Shown here piece by piece: positions 41,318 to 50,300 of a stretch of 64,000 bases of DNA. Below the pieces are notes generated by a model that did not search any database, had not been told where the DNA came from, and saw only the letters and a program-made list of their open reading frames with translations. The stretch lies in assembly GCA_029959615.1 (NCBI GenBank), contig JASCOD010000016.1, positions 1-64,000 on the forward strand, written 5' to 3'. A program made the translations under genes and the position numbers. Position 1 is the stretch's first letter; the number at the start of each line of letters is the position of its first letter. This stretch comes from Flavobacteriaceae bacterium PS02338. Its GTDB lineage: Bacteria; Bacteroidota; Bacteroidia; Sphingobacteriales; Sphingobacteriaceae.

Positions 41318-44300
41318 CTACAACTTCAGAATCTTCTTAGATACGTTACCACTTTCCTTAACAACTTGAAGGATATAAGCTCCTGTTGCAATTCCAGCCA
41401 CATCTAATTCGATTGGCTGAACGCCATCCGACGATTTCACTTTCAATGCTTTTCCGGTTAAGTCCATAAGCAAAACTTTAACATCTTCCTTACCTGCAGA
41501 ACCTACCGTTACATATAATTTAGTAGTCACTGGATTAGGATAGGCGGTCACCGAGAATGCATCATCAAATCCTCTAACAAATTTTGTTAAATCTGCATAA
41601 GTAGTTTTTTTGCCATCTACATCAACTTGTACCAAGCGATAATAAGCAGATTGCTTAAAGTTTAAGTCTAAAAACTCATAACTAGCAACTGTTGTCGAAT
41701 TACCTTGACCATTTCTACGCTCAATTACAAAGAAGTTCTTTCCATCAAAACTTTTTTCAATTTCAAACCTTGCGTTATTCTCTTCTTGTGAGGTGCTCCA
41801 CTTCACCAATGCACCTGAAGTAGTAGAATGCGCTGTAAAAGATGAAAGTTTTACCGACAATACGGCAAGAGGTGTTTTAGCAAAAGTAAACACACCGAAA
41901 TTGGCATTCAAATTAGTTGTTATACCACCTGCGTTTCCATTTACGGTAAATGCGCTATTAGCTGCATCTACCCATTCATTTGAACCAGAATTAAATCTAG
42001 CTACCGTCGCATCGCTAGTGGCAAAACTTGTAAAGCCAGAATTTAAGTAATCAAAGGTTGTAAACTCTAATTTAGTTTCTGCATCTCCTGTTCTAGAAAC
42101 AGACCAGTATTCTTTATCATGTATCAAACCTAAAACAGCCGTATTAAAGCTCGTGGTATTGCTATATGCCGAAGCAAAATATTCTACATCAAACTCAGTA
42201 TCATTAGCACCTGTTACATCTGAAAAAGTTACACCCGTACCAATACTCCCGCCCTTTCCAATAAGTATTTTAGGGTTTCTACCCACTTTTACTTTAGAGA
42301 GCTTAACCTTTCCATTGATAAAATTACCTGGTTTAGCAAAATTAAAACTGATGGTTTTGGAAGCATCTAGCGTAGCTCCGGCCGAAGCATTTAATTTTCC
42401 TTCTGTTAAAGTAAAATTCTCGTTTACCTTTACAGGGTTGGCAAAAGTCACCTGTTTATTCAGAGCGTTCAAAGTCAAATCCCCAAACATAATTTCACCA
42501 GCAGCATTATTATCAATTTTAAAAGTGAATGCTTTGGTTACGATTCTATTACCTAAATTGAAATAAACAGCAGAAGTATTTTTCAACACTAAAGTAAAAT
42601 CTTCTGGTACTACAGTCAATGCGTTACCTACTATCGCAGTTGCTCCTATAAATGCTTTTTGCGGCTGGATACTGACGTAGCCTGTCAAAGCATCATCAAT
42701 ACCATCCGTAATTTTAGTTTTCACATTTACTAAATTATCAAAATCAGTTTCTGTACCGGTATTTATAGCACCAAATACATTGTAAGACGCATCTACATCT
42801 CCATTAAATGGAAAAATATTTGTTATCCTATCTGAAAAACCAACTTGCGTGATATCATAAAGCGTACCCATTAAAGCTGTTCCGGTATTTGCTCCTGACG
42901 GTGTTGGGTCAAGCACAATATAATTAGCTAAATCTGCCGAAAAAGTATTCTTATCAGCATCAGAACCACCTAATTTTGCATTAATCAATGGTTTAATTGT
43001 TCCAGAGCCATTATGGTTCCAAAACGCTATTCCAGTACCCAAATTGGCTCCGCTTCCGTTAAAGGTATTTCCTGTAATGGTTAGGTTTTCTAACGTCACT
43101 GGACTTTGAAGAGCACTTGTTCCTTCTTTAGTTGAAAATACGATTGAGTTAAATAACGTTGCACCAGCAAATGGAGTTAAGGTATTGTTCTTAATAGTTA
43201 CATCATCTGACCTTTGAATGAAAACACCAATGTTGGCATAATTTTGAACTAAGTTATTAGCAACTTCAATATTTGCATTTGCCGTTCTGTTACCTTTTAT
43301 CTCCAACATACGAACAATACCATTTGCCTGAGTTAAATTGGCAACTCCATATCCAATGTTATTATTGTTTATTTTATGACTACCTGGTTCTGCCCCAACT
43401 GCCGAAACTATACCTAATGGTACGTCATTGTGTGAAAACTCAAAATTATTACCTACTCCACCGCCGAGTTCACCACCTTGTAAGGCATACGCAGCAATAA
43501 TAGTATTTTTATCTACATTAGAACCGCCAATTTTACCATAAGTGTTAAACGCATAAATACCTCTACCAAAAAATTCTGGTGCAACAAGGTTATTATAGGT
43601 AACCGTATTACGAACAACATTTATCGCATTGTTTAGCACTACTCCAGTAACACCAGCAGAACCTCTTCCAAGCCTCATCGCATAACTTGTCCATGTCATA
43701 CCCGTAGCATAAGGCTTCATCCCTTTAAATACATTATCAGCAATGGTAAGGTTATTAAAGTTATCTGTAGTTGTAGAAGCAATACCTATCATACCATTTA
43801 AATCTTGCGCAATTTGAAACTCAAAATTTTTAATGGTTACATTAGGTGCATCTATCTCTATTAAAGCTTTATTGGTGGCATTTCCTACACCATTTATAAT
43901 TGGCTTAACCGTTAAATTGCTATTCCCCTGTAAAGTAATGCCTTTAGTAATTGTCACGGCATCAGTTAATGTATAAGTACCTTCGTCAACATTAATTACA
44001 TGACCATTTTGTGTATCACTAGAATTTATAGCTGTTTGCAGAGTAGGATACCCCGCATTAGTGTTCACATTTGTTATAGGAAAGTAATACAAAACTTCAC
44101 CAATATTCGAATTATCTTTTTTATCGAAGATCCTTCCATCCAATTCGATCATTTGAGCACTATTTAGCAACTGAGGATACCTAAGTTGTCCAGCAACATA
44201 AAAGCGATTTACATTTGCAATGATATTTTTCTGCCAGTAGCCAGTTGTAGTCACGGGATAAGTAGCATCAAACTCCTCATACGTAGACTTAAACGTAGCA

Positions 44301-46525
44301 TTATCAGTTTGTACATTGTTAGAACTATTAATCGCGATGAAATTTGGAATATCATTATTGAAAATATTAGGTTTCCCTACCGCACCGATTTCAAAACTAC
44401 CATTTAAGTAATTTGTTGAGCTATTATCAAAATTGGCAAAAGTTAATGCAGCTCCAGTTGTCGAACCTACAAAACCGTTAAAAGTATTGCTATGTAGTTT
44501 TGCTCCAATTTCTTGTAAAGGACTACCAGGCCCTGTCGTAGCAGCTTTTGTATTAAACGTCAACAATCTAAAATTAGCCACGCCAGGAGTAAAAGTATTA
44601 CCCTCAAACAAAACCTCTTTAAAGTCCTCTACTGTAGCCGCTATTTTCTGGTCTAAGAACTGATTATTCCTCACTATTACTGGACGAGCATTATTATTAA
44701 TACGTAAACGTAGCATTGCCCATTTATTTAGCTTACTATAAGCCCCGTTAAACACATTATCTTCTATGGTTAAAGAAGCGTTAGCGTTAGTACTTGAAGA
44801 AACCTCTAAACCACCTCCTTTGAAGGTATTGTTTTGAATAAAAGCATTGTTACTTCCAACTAAAAAGCGTGTCACAATATCATGGTTTACGCTAGCATCA
44901 AAAGTGTTACCCTTAACCACATATCCATCAATACGATCTAACTGTATACCTGCCCTAAAAAATGCATCCGCTACTCCGTTTTGCGCCGAAAAGGTTCCTG
45001 TTATCTTATTGTCCTCAATTGTAATATTAGCACAACTACCATTAGGAACGTTCACGTGAGTTAAACCAGGAATTGCTGGAATATTGGGATTTATTGCAAT
45101 TGCATTACGCCATCCGTAAGCAAAATCGCCAGCGGCACCTCGGGTTGCCTCAAAATTATTTGACTTTATAGTTAAATTGCTTACCAAATCAGATGTAATT
45201 ATAGCCGTGTGAACTCTGGCTAAATCAACTTCAAACTTAAGATCCTTTATAGTCACACCAGAAGAAAGCACCTTAATTATAGCAGCAGTTTCCGTTCCCG
45301 GAACAGTTGCCGACACCCTTAAAACACTGGTTGTATTACTTGCACCTTGAATGGTTACTGCTTTATTTACAATAACCCTTCCATCATAAGTACCTTCGGT
45401 AAGCTGTATAATACTACCACTATTTGAATAATTAATTGCATCTTGTATAAATACATAACTTGAAAAGTTAGGGGCGGTTGAACTTATCAAAGGATTCTTA
45501 TAACTATATCCATTAGGTGTCGCAGCACCTAAACTTCCAGTTACCAATATACCACTAGTATTGGCTCCTGCTACCGCATTAGGATAATTAGGAGCGGTAG
45601 CACCATTGTCATCAACAAAATTATAGGGATAAGAAGAAAAAGAATCATGATCATCTACTGTAAACTGCCCATTGGTACGTTGACTAAGTATTGCATTATT
45701 AGTTTGATCAAAGTAATTACCAATAAAGCTAATTGCTGAAGCAGAGTTATTGGCATTTATTTCTACCGCACCAGCTAAATTTTCAATAAAATCATTATGC
45801 GCTATTCTGGCCGATACACTATTAGACATAGATGCATTATCTGAAGGCCCGAGAAAAATAGCTCCATAGCTACGATTACGATAGAATCTATTTCTTTCTA
45901 ATACTAAACCAGTTACAGATGGGGTTCCTTGAGGATCTATAACCAAACCTGTCCTGTTATTCTCAAATTCATTATCAGTAATTATATGGTTACTACCCTG
46001 CAAATAAATAGCAGTACGATTGCCTACAAACCTTACATTCTTTATAGTAATCGCCGTACTTCCAGAATAGGTGGCTACGGAAATTGTTGGCGTTCCGCCA
46101 GCAGAGGTTGGGGCAGTACGAGTAACCGTCAAATTGCTTAAAGAACTACCACTTTGCAAACCAATTCTAGATCCACTCACTTCGAGTATAGTTAATCCTG
46201 CACCATTACCTACAACGCGTACATTTTCTGGCACGTTAACAATACCAATAGCAAAAGTACCCGTTCCTAGCTTGATATACGGCACCGTTTCTGATCCAAT
46301 TACCGATATTGCGGCTTCTAAGGTAGCTTTAGCATTTGCTTCTGTCTTCCCATCATTGGCATTGTTTCCTGAAGAGGATACATAAATTTGGGCACTGACC
46401 CCATAGGATGATAATACAGACAACACCAACAACACTACCCGCCTTCGTTTAAAACAAAATGCCCGATGGCTAGAAGCCAAACCAACAAACAGCATAGGTA
46501 GTGCTCTGTGTAGAAGTTTTTTCAT
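41318..46525 (-). CDS. Giant beta-helix surface protein with T9SS sorting domain
   Basis: The 1735-residue protein is exported. The N-terminus has an unusually long, two-part hydrophobic leader ending at GVSAQ (about residue 45). Three similar modules start near residues 67, 362 and 828 (ATLEAAIS..GTGTF, FIQDAIN..EGTYDG, TLQTAIN..EGTYTL). Each leads into many short parallel beta-helix turns with the N-N-x-I/F pattern typical of pectate lyase-like proteins. A fibronectin III-like domain follows (about 1550-1650, VKLSSFTA.., LVKWSTSQEENNARFEIEKS). The last about 80 residues (YPNPVTTKLYV to KKILKL) are a type IX sorting signal. It may be an adhesin or polysaccharide-binding protein; no catalytic residues were recognised. 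Confidence 0.85.
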   Translation of the reverse strand: MKKLLHRALPMLFVGLASSHRAFCFKRRRVVLLVLSVLSSYGVSAQIYVSSSGNNANDGKTEANAKATLEAAISVIGSETVPYIKLGTGTFAIGIVNVPENVRVVGNGAGLTILEVSGSRIGLQSGSSLSNLTVTRTAPTSAGGTPTISVATYSGSTAITIKNVRFVGNRTAIYLQGSNHIITDNEFENNRTGLVIDPQGTPSVTGLVLERNRFYRNRSYGAIFLGPSDNASMSNSVSARIAHNDFIENLAGAVEINANNSASAISFIGNYFDQTNNAILSQRTNGQFTVDDHDSFSSYPYNFVDDNGATAPNYPNAVAGANTSGILVTGSLGAATPNGYSYKNPLISSTAPNFSSYVFIQDAINYSNSGSIIQLTEGTYDGRVIVNKAVTIQGASNTTSVLRVSATVPGTETAAIIKVLSSGVTIKDLKFEVDLARVHTAIITSDLVSNLTIKSNNFEATRGAAGDFAYGWRNAIAINPNIPAIPGLTHVNVPNGSCANITIEDNKITGTFSAQNGVADAFFRAGIQLDRIDGYVVKGNTFDASVNHDIVTRFLVGSNNAFIQNNTFKGGGLEVSSSTNANASLTIEDNVFNGAYSKLNKWAMLRLRINNNARPVIVRNNQFLDQKIAATVEDFKEVLFEGNTFTPGVANFRLLTFNTKAATTGPGSPLQEIGAKLHSNTFNGFVGSTTGAALTFANFDNSSTNYLNGSFEIGAVGKPNIFNNDIPNFIAINSSNNVQTDNATFKSTYEEFDATYPVTTTGYWQKNIIANVNRFYVAGQLRYPQLLNSAQMIELDGRIFDKKDNSNIGEVLYYFPITNVNTNAGYPTLQTAINSSDTQNGHVINVDEGTYTLTDAVTITKGITLQGNSNLTVKPIINGVGNATNKALIEIDAPNVTIKNFEFQIAQDLNGMIGIASTTTDNFNNLTIADNVFKGMKPYATGMTWTSYAMRLGRGSAGVTGVVLNNAINVVRNTVTYNNLVAPEFFGRGIYAFNTYGKIGGSNVDKNTIIAAYALQGGELGGGVGNNFEFSHNDVPLGIVSAVGAEPGSHKINNNNIGYGVANLTQANGIVRMLEIKGNRTANANIEVANNLVQNYANIGVFIQRSDDVTIKNNTLTPFAGATLFNSIVFSTKEGTSALQSPVTLENLTITGNTFNGSGANLGTGIAFWNHNGSGTIKPLINAKLGGSDADKNTFSADLANYIVLDPTPSGANTGTALMGTLYDITQVGFSDRITNIFPFNGDVDASYNVFGAINTGTETDFDNLVNVKTKITDGIDDALTGYVSIQPQKAFIGATAIVGNALTVVPEDFTLVLKNTSAVYFNLGNRIVTKAFTFKIDNNAAGEIMFGDLTLNALNKQVTFANPVKVNENFTLTEGKLNASAGATLDASKTISFNFAKPGNFINGKVKLSKVKVGRNPKILIGKGGSIGTGVTFSDVTGANDTEFDVEYFASAYSNTTSFNTAVLGLIHDKEYWSVSRTGDAETKLEFTTFDYLNSGFTSFATSDATVARFNSGSNEWVDAANSAFTVNGNAGGITTNLNANFGVFTFAKTPLAVLSVKLSSFTAHSTTSGALVKWSTSQEENNARFEIEKSFDGKNFFVIERRNGQGNSTTVASYEFLDLNFKQSAYYRLVQVDVDGKKTTYADLTKFVRGFDDAFSVTAYPNPVTTKLYVTVGSAGKEDVKVLLMDLTGKALKVKSSDGVQPIELDVAGIATGAYILQVVKESGNVSKKILKL

Positions 46526-46779
46526 AACTTATTTGATTTTAAAGAACTTAATACTCTCAAAAGGAGTAAATAAAGATATAAACATTTATAATAAAAAAAT
46601 AAAAACTACGTTTTATTATGTTATTCTGCCAAGAATCTACCCCAAATATCTTGATAAAAAAACCTTAAAAAGGCTTAAATCTATAAGCATTACGATATAG
46701 TCGATGAAGCATCAGAAAAAATCTATGAAATAAAAATATTTGATTAATAGCAGCAATTTAAAATTAAAGAGACTTGCTA

Positions 46780-46803
46780 CAAATACCGTATTCCCGGTAT
46801 TTG
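46780..46803. promoter_or_regulatory. Possible operator upstream of pruA
   Basis: A perfect inverted repeat, CAAATACCG-N6-CGGTATTTG, 24 bases long, lies 63 bases before the pruA -7 box. It could be a regulator site (or part of a terminator). There is no gene nearby to suggest which regulator. Confidence 0.45.
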
Positions 46804-46865
46804 CAACGAATAATGAGCCTGCCTATCAAAATCCTATCCCTAACAGGCTATCAAATTAAAAGCCC

Positions 46866-46873
46866 TATATTTG
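46866..46873 (+). promoter_or_regulatory. -7 box of pruA
   Basis: TATATTTG lies 20 bases upstream of the ATG at 46894. No clear -33 TTG is seen 19 bases upstream. The box lies inside the longer open frame that begins at 46774, which supports the downstream start. Confidence 0.55.
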
Positions 46874-46893
46874 TCTCATTAACTACTTATTAT

Positions 46894-48528
46894 ATGCTTA
46901 AAGGATTTTTTAATGTTCCTAGCCCTATTAACGAACCCATTTTGGGTTACGCACCAGGAAGCAAGGAAAGAGAACTACTAAAAGCGGCCTTAGCCGAGGG
47001 GAGATCAAAAGTAATTGACATCCCAATGTACATTGGAAGCAAAGAGGTTTTTACCGAGGATAAGGGAAAAATCACTCCTCCACATGATCACCAGCACCTT
47101 TTAGCTACTTACAGCAAGGGCACAAAATCGCATGTTCAACAAGCAATTGATGCTGCATTAGCAGCAAAAGCTGATTGGGAAAACTTGGCATGGGAGCAAA
47201 GAGCAGCTATCTTTTTAAAAGCTGCAGATTTAATTGCTGGTCCATACAGATACAAATTGAATGCAGCCACCATGCTTGGTCAAAGTAAAAATGCTTTTCA
47301 AGCTGAAATTGATGCTGCTTGTGAATTTATAGATTTCTTGCGTTTCAACGTAAGTTACATGACCGAAATTTATAAGCAACAACCTCCCGTTTCTCCTCGC
47401 GGAACTTGGAATAGAGTAGAGCAACGTCCATTGGAAGGTTTTGTATTTGCTTTAACTCCATTCAACTTTACGGCAATTGCAGGTAATTTACCTTCTTGCG
47501 TAGCCATGATGGGCAATGTAGTGGTTTGGAAACCAGCAGACACTCAAATTTATGCCGCCAACTTGATTATGCAAATCTTCAAAGAAGCAGGCCTACCTGA
47601 TGGCGTAATCAATCTTATTTATGGACACGGCCCAGATATAGGTGACGTAGTGTTTTCACACCCTGATTTTGCAGGCATTCACTTCACTGGATCTACCGCA
47701 GTATTCCAAGAAATCTGGAAAACAATTGGTACAAATATCTTCAAATACAAAACTTACCCTCGCATTGTTGGCGAAACAGGCGGTAAAGATTTCATTTTAA
47801 TTCACGGCTCAGCAGATGCTCAGGTATCAAGTACAGCCATTCTAAGAGGTGCTTTTGAATACCAAGGACAAAAATGTTCTGCAGCTTCTCGAGTTTACAT
47901 CGCGAAAAGTAAATGGCCTGCAATTAAAGAGCTATTATTAAGAGATTTGGCGACTTTGAAAATGGGGCCAACAGAAGATTTCAGCAATTTTATCAATGCT
48001 GTAATTGACGAAAGATCTTTTGATAAACTAGCTAAATACATTGATCAAGCTAAAAAAGATAAAGGTGTTGAAGTTATCGCTGGTGGAAACTACGACAAGA
48101 GCAAAGGTTACTTTATTGAGCCTACAGTTCTAGTAGTAGACGACCCTAAATATACGACCATGTGCGAAGAGCTTTTTGGCCCTGTATTAACGGTATATAT
48201 TTACGAAGACAAAGATTTCGATCAAACTTTAGAGATTATAGATACAACTTCAATCTACGCTTTAACAGGTGCAGTAATTGCTCAAGATCGTTATGCGATT
48301 GACAAAGCTACTACCCGCTTACGCAATGCTGCCGGAAACTTCTATATCAATGACAAATGCACTGGCGCAGTAGTAGGTCAGCAACCATTTGGCGGTGCAA
48401 GAGGTAGCGGCACCAACGATAAAGCAGGTTCGATGATCAACTTGTTACGTTGGGTTTCTCCACGCACCATCAAGGAAACATTTGATCCGCCAAAAGATTA
48501 TACTTATCCATTCTTAGCGAAAGATTAA
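46894..48528 (+). CDS. pruA: L-glutamate gamma-semialdehyde dehydrogenase (P5C dehydrogenase)
   Basis: The enzyme oxidises glutamate gamma-semialdehyde, the open form of pyrroline-5-carboxylate, to glutamate with NAD, completing proline catabolism. The start at 46894 (MLKGFFNVPSP) gives 544 residues, the length of the stand-alone (non-PutA) class. The catalytic Glu is in VGETGGKDF and the catalytic Cys in GQKCSAASR. FALTPFNFTAIAGNLP and PFGGARGSGTNDKAG are typical signatures. Proline dehydrogenase is not encoded in the window. A terminator closes the gene 18 bases later. Confidence 0.96.
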   Translation: MLKGFFNVPSPINEPILGYAPGSKERELLKAALAEGRSKVIDIPMYIGSKEVFTEDKGKITPPHDHQHLLATYSKGTKSHVQQAIDAALAAKADWENLAWEQRAAIFLKAADLIAGPYRYKLNAATMLGQSKNAFQAEIDAACEFIDFLRFNVSYMTEIYKQQPPVSPRGTWNRVEQRPLEGFVFALTPFNFTAIAGNLPSCVAMMGNVVVWKPADTQIYAANLIMQIFKEAGLPDGVINLIYGHGPDIGDVVFSHPDFAGIHFTGSTAVFQEIWKTIGTNIFKYKTYPRIVGETGGKDFILIHGSADAQVSSTAILRGAFEYQGQKCSAASRVYIAKSKWPAIKELLLRDLATLKMGPTEDFSNFINAVIDERSFDKLAKYIDQAKKDKGVEVIAGGNYDKSKGYFIEPTVLVVDDPKYTTMCEELFGPVLTVYIYEDKDFDQTLEIIDTTSIYALTGAVIAQDRYAIDKATTRLRNAAGNFYINDKCTGAVVGQQPFGGARGSGTNDKAGSMINLLRWVSPRTIKETFDPPKDYTYPFLAKD

Positions 48529-48545
48529 AATCGCATAAAAAGAAT

Positions 48546-48572
48546 AAGGTGTCTTCCATAAAAAGACACCTT
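48546..48572 (+). terminator. Terminator after pruA
   Basis: AAGGTGTCTT (48546-48555) and AAGACACCTT (48563-48572) form a perfect 10-base stem with a T-run next to it. Confidence 0.88.
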
Positions 48573-48641
48573 TTTTATTGCCCATAAAAAGAGCACGTCC
48601 CAACGCTAGGCGAATTAAATTGTATGATTAAAAACCTACAG

Positions 48642-49295
48642 CTATTCTACGTCCATTTTAAACAAAGCAGGAACATCATTGGCACTTGATGCATTCGTTT
48701 CCAAATCTTTGATTATTCCAGTTTTTAAACTATAAACCCAAGCATGAACTCCTAATTCTTGTCCGCTAGCCCAAGCATTTTGCACAATTGATGTACTCAT
48801 TACATTCTTCGCTCCTTGGATAGCATTTAACTCTACCATTCTATCGAATTTTTGCTGCGGATCTTGAATAGATTTAACTTCATTTTCATTCGCATGGTAA
48901 ACATCCTTGATATTCCTTAACCAATTATCAATTAAACCTACTTGTTTATTTCCCATTGCAGCATTTACACCACCACAACCGTAATGACCACAAACGATGA
49001 TATGCTTAATTTTCAACACGTTTACCGAGTAATCTAACACACTTAACAAACTCATATCAGTATGAGTAACTACATTAGCAATATTACGATGGACGAAAAT
49101 ATCACCAGGCATTGTATTGGTAATTTGATTGGCCGGCACACGACTATCTGAGCAACCGATCCAAAGAATTGGGGGAGCTTGACCAGCAGCCAACTCATCA
49201 AAAAAAGTAGGATCTACTTTTAATGTTTCGGCAACCCATGTTCTATTTCCTTCTAATAAACTTTCGTAAGTAATCTTATCTTGATGGGACGACAT
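48642..49295 (-). CDS. Beta-class carbonic anhydrase
   Basis: The 217-residue zinc enzyme interconverts CO2 and bicarbonate. Zinc ligands are in IGCSDSRVP (Cys and the Asp-Arg dyad, about residue 47) and in CGHYGCGG (His and Cys, about 102-109). There is no signal peptide. The C-terminal tail (ending KDLETNASSAN, then a short acidic end) has a decayed second copy at 49550-49640. The gene is 359 bases downstream of the other carbonic anhydrase, so it is probably transcribed separately. Confidence 0.94.
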   Translation of the reverse strand: MSSHQDKITYESLLEGNRTWVAETLKVDPTFFDELAAGQAPPILWIGCSDSRVPANQITNTMPGDIFVHRNIANVVTHTDMSLLSVLDYSVNVLKIKHIIVCGHYGCGGVNAAMGNKQVGLIDNWLRNIKDVYHANENEVKSIQDPQQKFDRMVELNAIQGAKNVMSTSIVQNAWASGQELGVHAWVYSLKTGIIKDLETNASSANDVPALFKMDVE

Positions 49296-49490
49296 ATTTT
49301 TAAATTTTAGTTTTATTCAACAATTTTTGTATTTACTCTTGGCACCAACTAGCTTTTCTTAATTGAGCTAAAGTAAGTATAATGACTAACTTGATTTAAG
49401 TGTTTGCTTTCGCCCAATAAATCTAAGCATAAAGACCAAAGACTTTGCTTGGCAATATAAAAAAGTCAATTTTTGGGTTAACTCTTACCA

Positions 49491-49523
49491 AAAAAAGAGG
49501 ATGCCCAAACGCTAGGCACCCTC
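49491..49523 (-). terminator. Terminator copy belonging to the relic
   Basis: GAGGATGCC (49497-49505) and GGCACCCTC (49515-49523) form a 9-base stem with one mismatch, with TTTTTT on the minus strand. The CCCAAACGCTAGGC segment resembles CCCAACGCTAGGC beyond the first carbonic anhydrase gene (near 48600), so the duplication included its 3' flank. Confidence 0.6.
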
Positions 49524-49549
49524 TCCAACATTATATACTAAACCTACAA

Positions 49550-49648
49550 CTATTCTATATCCATCATAAACAAAGCAGGACCATCTTAAGCATTAGCAGC
49601 ATTGATTTCCAAATCTTTGATTAATCTTGTTTTAATTTAGCGATATGC
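49550..49648 (-). pseudogene. Relic of a third carbonic anhydrase (3' end only)
   Basis: Read on the minus strand the frame gives KLKTRLIKDLEINAANA, stop, DGPALFMMDIE, stop. The intact gene at 48642 ends SLKTGIIKDLETNASSAN, DVPALFKMDVE. Frame and spacing are kept; a TAA (49586-49588) breaks it. DNA identity of this part is high by eye (about four bases in five). The 5' two thirds of the gene are missing, and the relic begins directly after the stop of the other carbonic anhydrase gene. Confidence 0.85.
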
Positions 49649-49654
49649 ACAATA

Positions 49655-50290
49655 CTATAACCAGCTTACAACACCAGTTTCTACATTATAGTTAGCACCT
49701 ACTATTTTAATCTTCCCATCTTTTTCCATTTGGTTTAAAGTGGCACTTTGATTACGAATATCTTCTATAGTTTGTTTAACATTTTGTACGTTCAATCTTT
49801 CCAACAAATCATCATTTTTAGACGAACGTTCCTCGCCTTCATTAATAATTCCCTCAATAATTGGATTAAAATGATCGACTAAATGGGTCAGATTATCCAT
49901 TCCCATACCTCGAATTGCTTCTGCATCTAGTCCACCTTTTAAAGCGCCGCATTTTGAGTGACCTAAAACAACGATCAATTTAGATCCTGCAACGTTACAA
50001 CCAAATTCCATAGAACCCAAAATATCTTTATTAGCAAAATTTCCAGCTATCCTCACGCTAAAAATATCTCCTAATCCTTGGTCAAAGATCAATTCTGCCG
50101 AAGTACGGCTATCAATACAGCTTAAGATCACAGCGAATGGCCATTGTCCGGCCCTAGTGTCATTCACTTGCGCCAGTAAATCTCTGTTGGCTTTTAAATT
50201 TTGAACAAATCTTTGATTACCTTCTTTTAATATTTCAAATGCCCTTTCAGGAGTAATAGTCGCTTGTGTCTCTAAAGTATGTGCTTTCAT
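49655..50290 (-). CDS. Second beta-class carbonic anhydrase
   Basis: The 211-residue enzyme is of a different subgroup from its neighbour (low identity). Zinc-site motifs are LSCIDSRTSAE (about residue 58) and LGHSKCGALKGG. A longer central insert (GMGMDNLTHLVDHFNPIIEGIINEGEERSSKNDD) is typical of the group found beside SulP carriers. The start is 10 bases from the stop of the SulP gene, so both are cotranscribed: the carrier imports bicarbonate (or another anion) and the enzyme equilibrates it with CO2. Confidence 0.94.
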   Translation of the reverse strand: MKAHTLETQATITPERAFEILKEGNQRFVQNLKANRDLLAQVNDTRAGQWPFAVILSCIDSRTSAELIFDQGLGDIFSVRIAGNFANKDILGSMEFGCNVAGSKLIVVLGHSKCGALKGGLDAEAIRGMGMDNLTHLVDHFNPIIEGIINEGEERSSKNDDLLERLNVQNVKQTIEDIRNQSATLNQMEKDGKIKIVGANYNVETGVVSWL

Positions 50291-50300
50291 TGTTCTAATT

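Larger units (their letters stand above)
46526..46893. other. Divergent intergenic region with inverted repeats
   Basis: No gene is seen. It holds the putative promoter of pruA and that of the giant protein. Two hairpins are visible: CAAATACCG / CGGTATTTG (46780-46788 and 46795-46803) and AGCCTG / CAGGCT (46816-46821, 46844-46849). Confidence 0.55.
49296..49654. other. Gap holding a carbonic anhydrase relic and its terminator
   Basis: About 195 bases (49296-49490) upstream of the first carbonic anhydrase show no gene and should include its promoter. Beyond it lie the terminator-like hairpin (49497-49523) and the gene relic (49550-49648), each listed separately. Confidence 0.7.

Noticed and set aside
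48642..50290. The two intact carbonic anhydrases as recent duplicates of each other
   Set aside because: They differ in motifs and inserts throughout; only the relic at 49550-49648 is a recent copy, of the gene at 48642.
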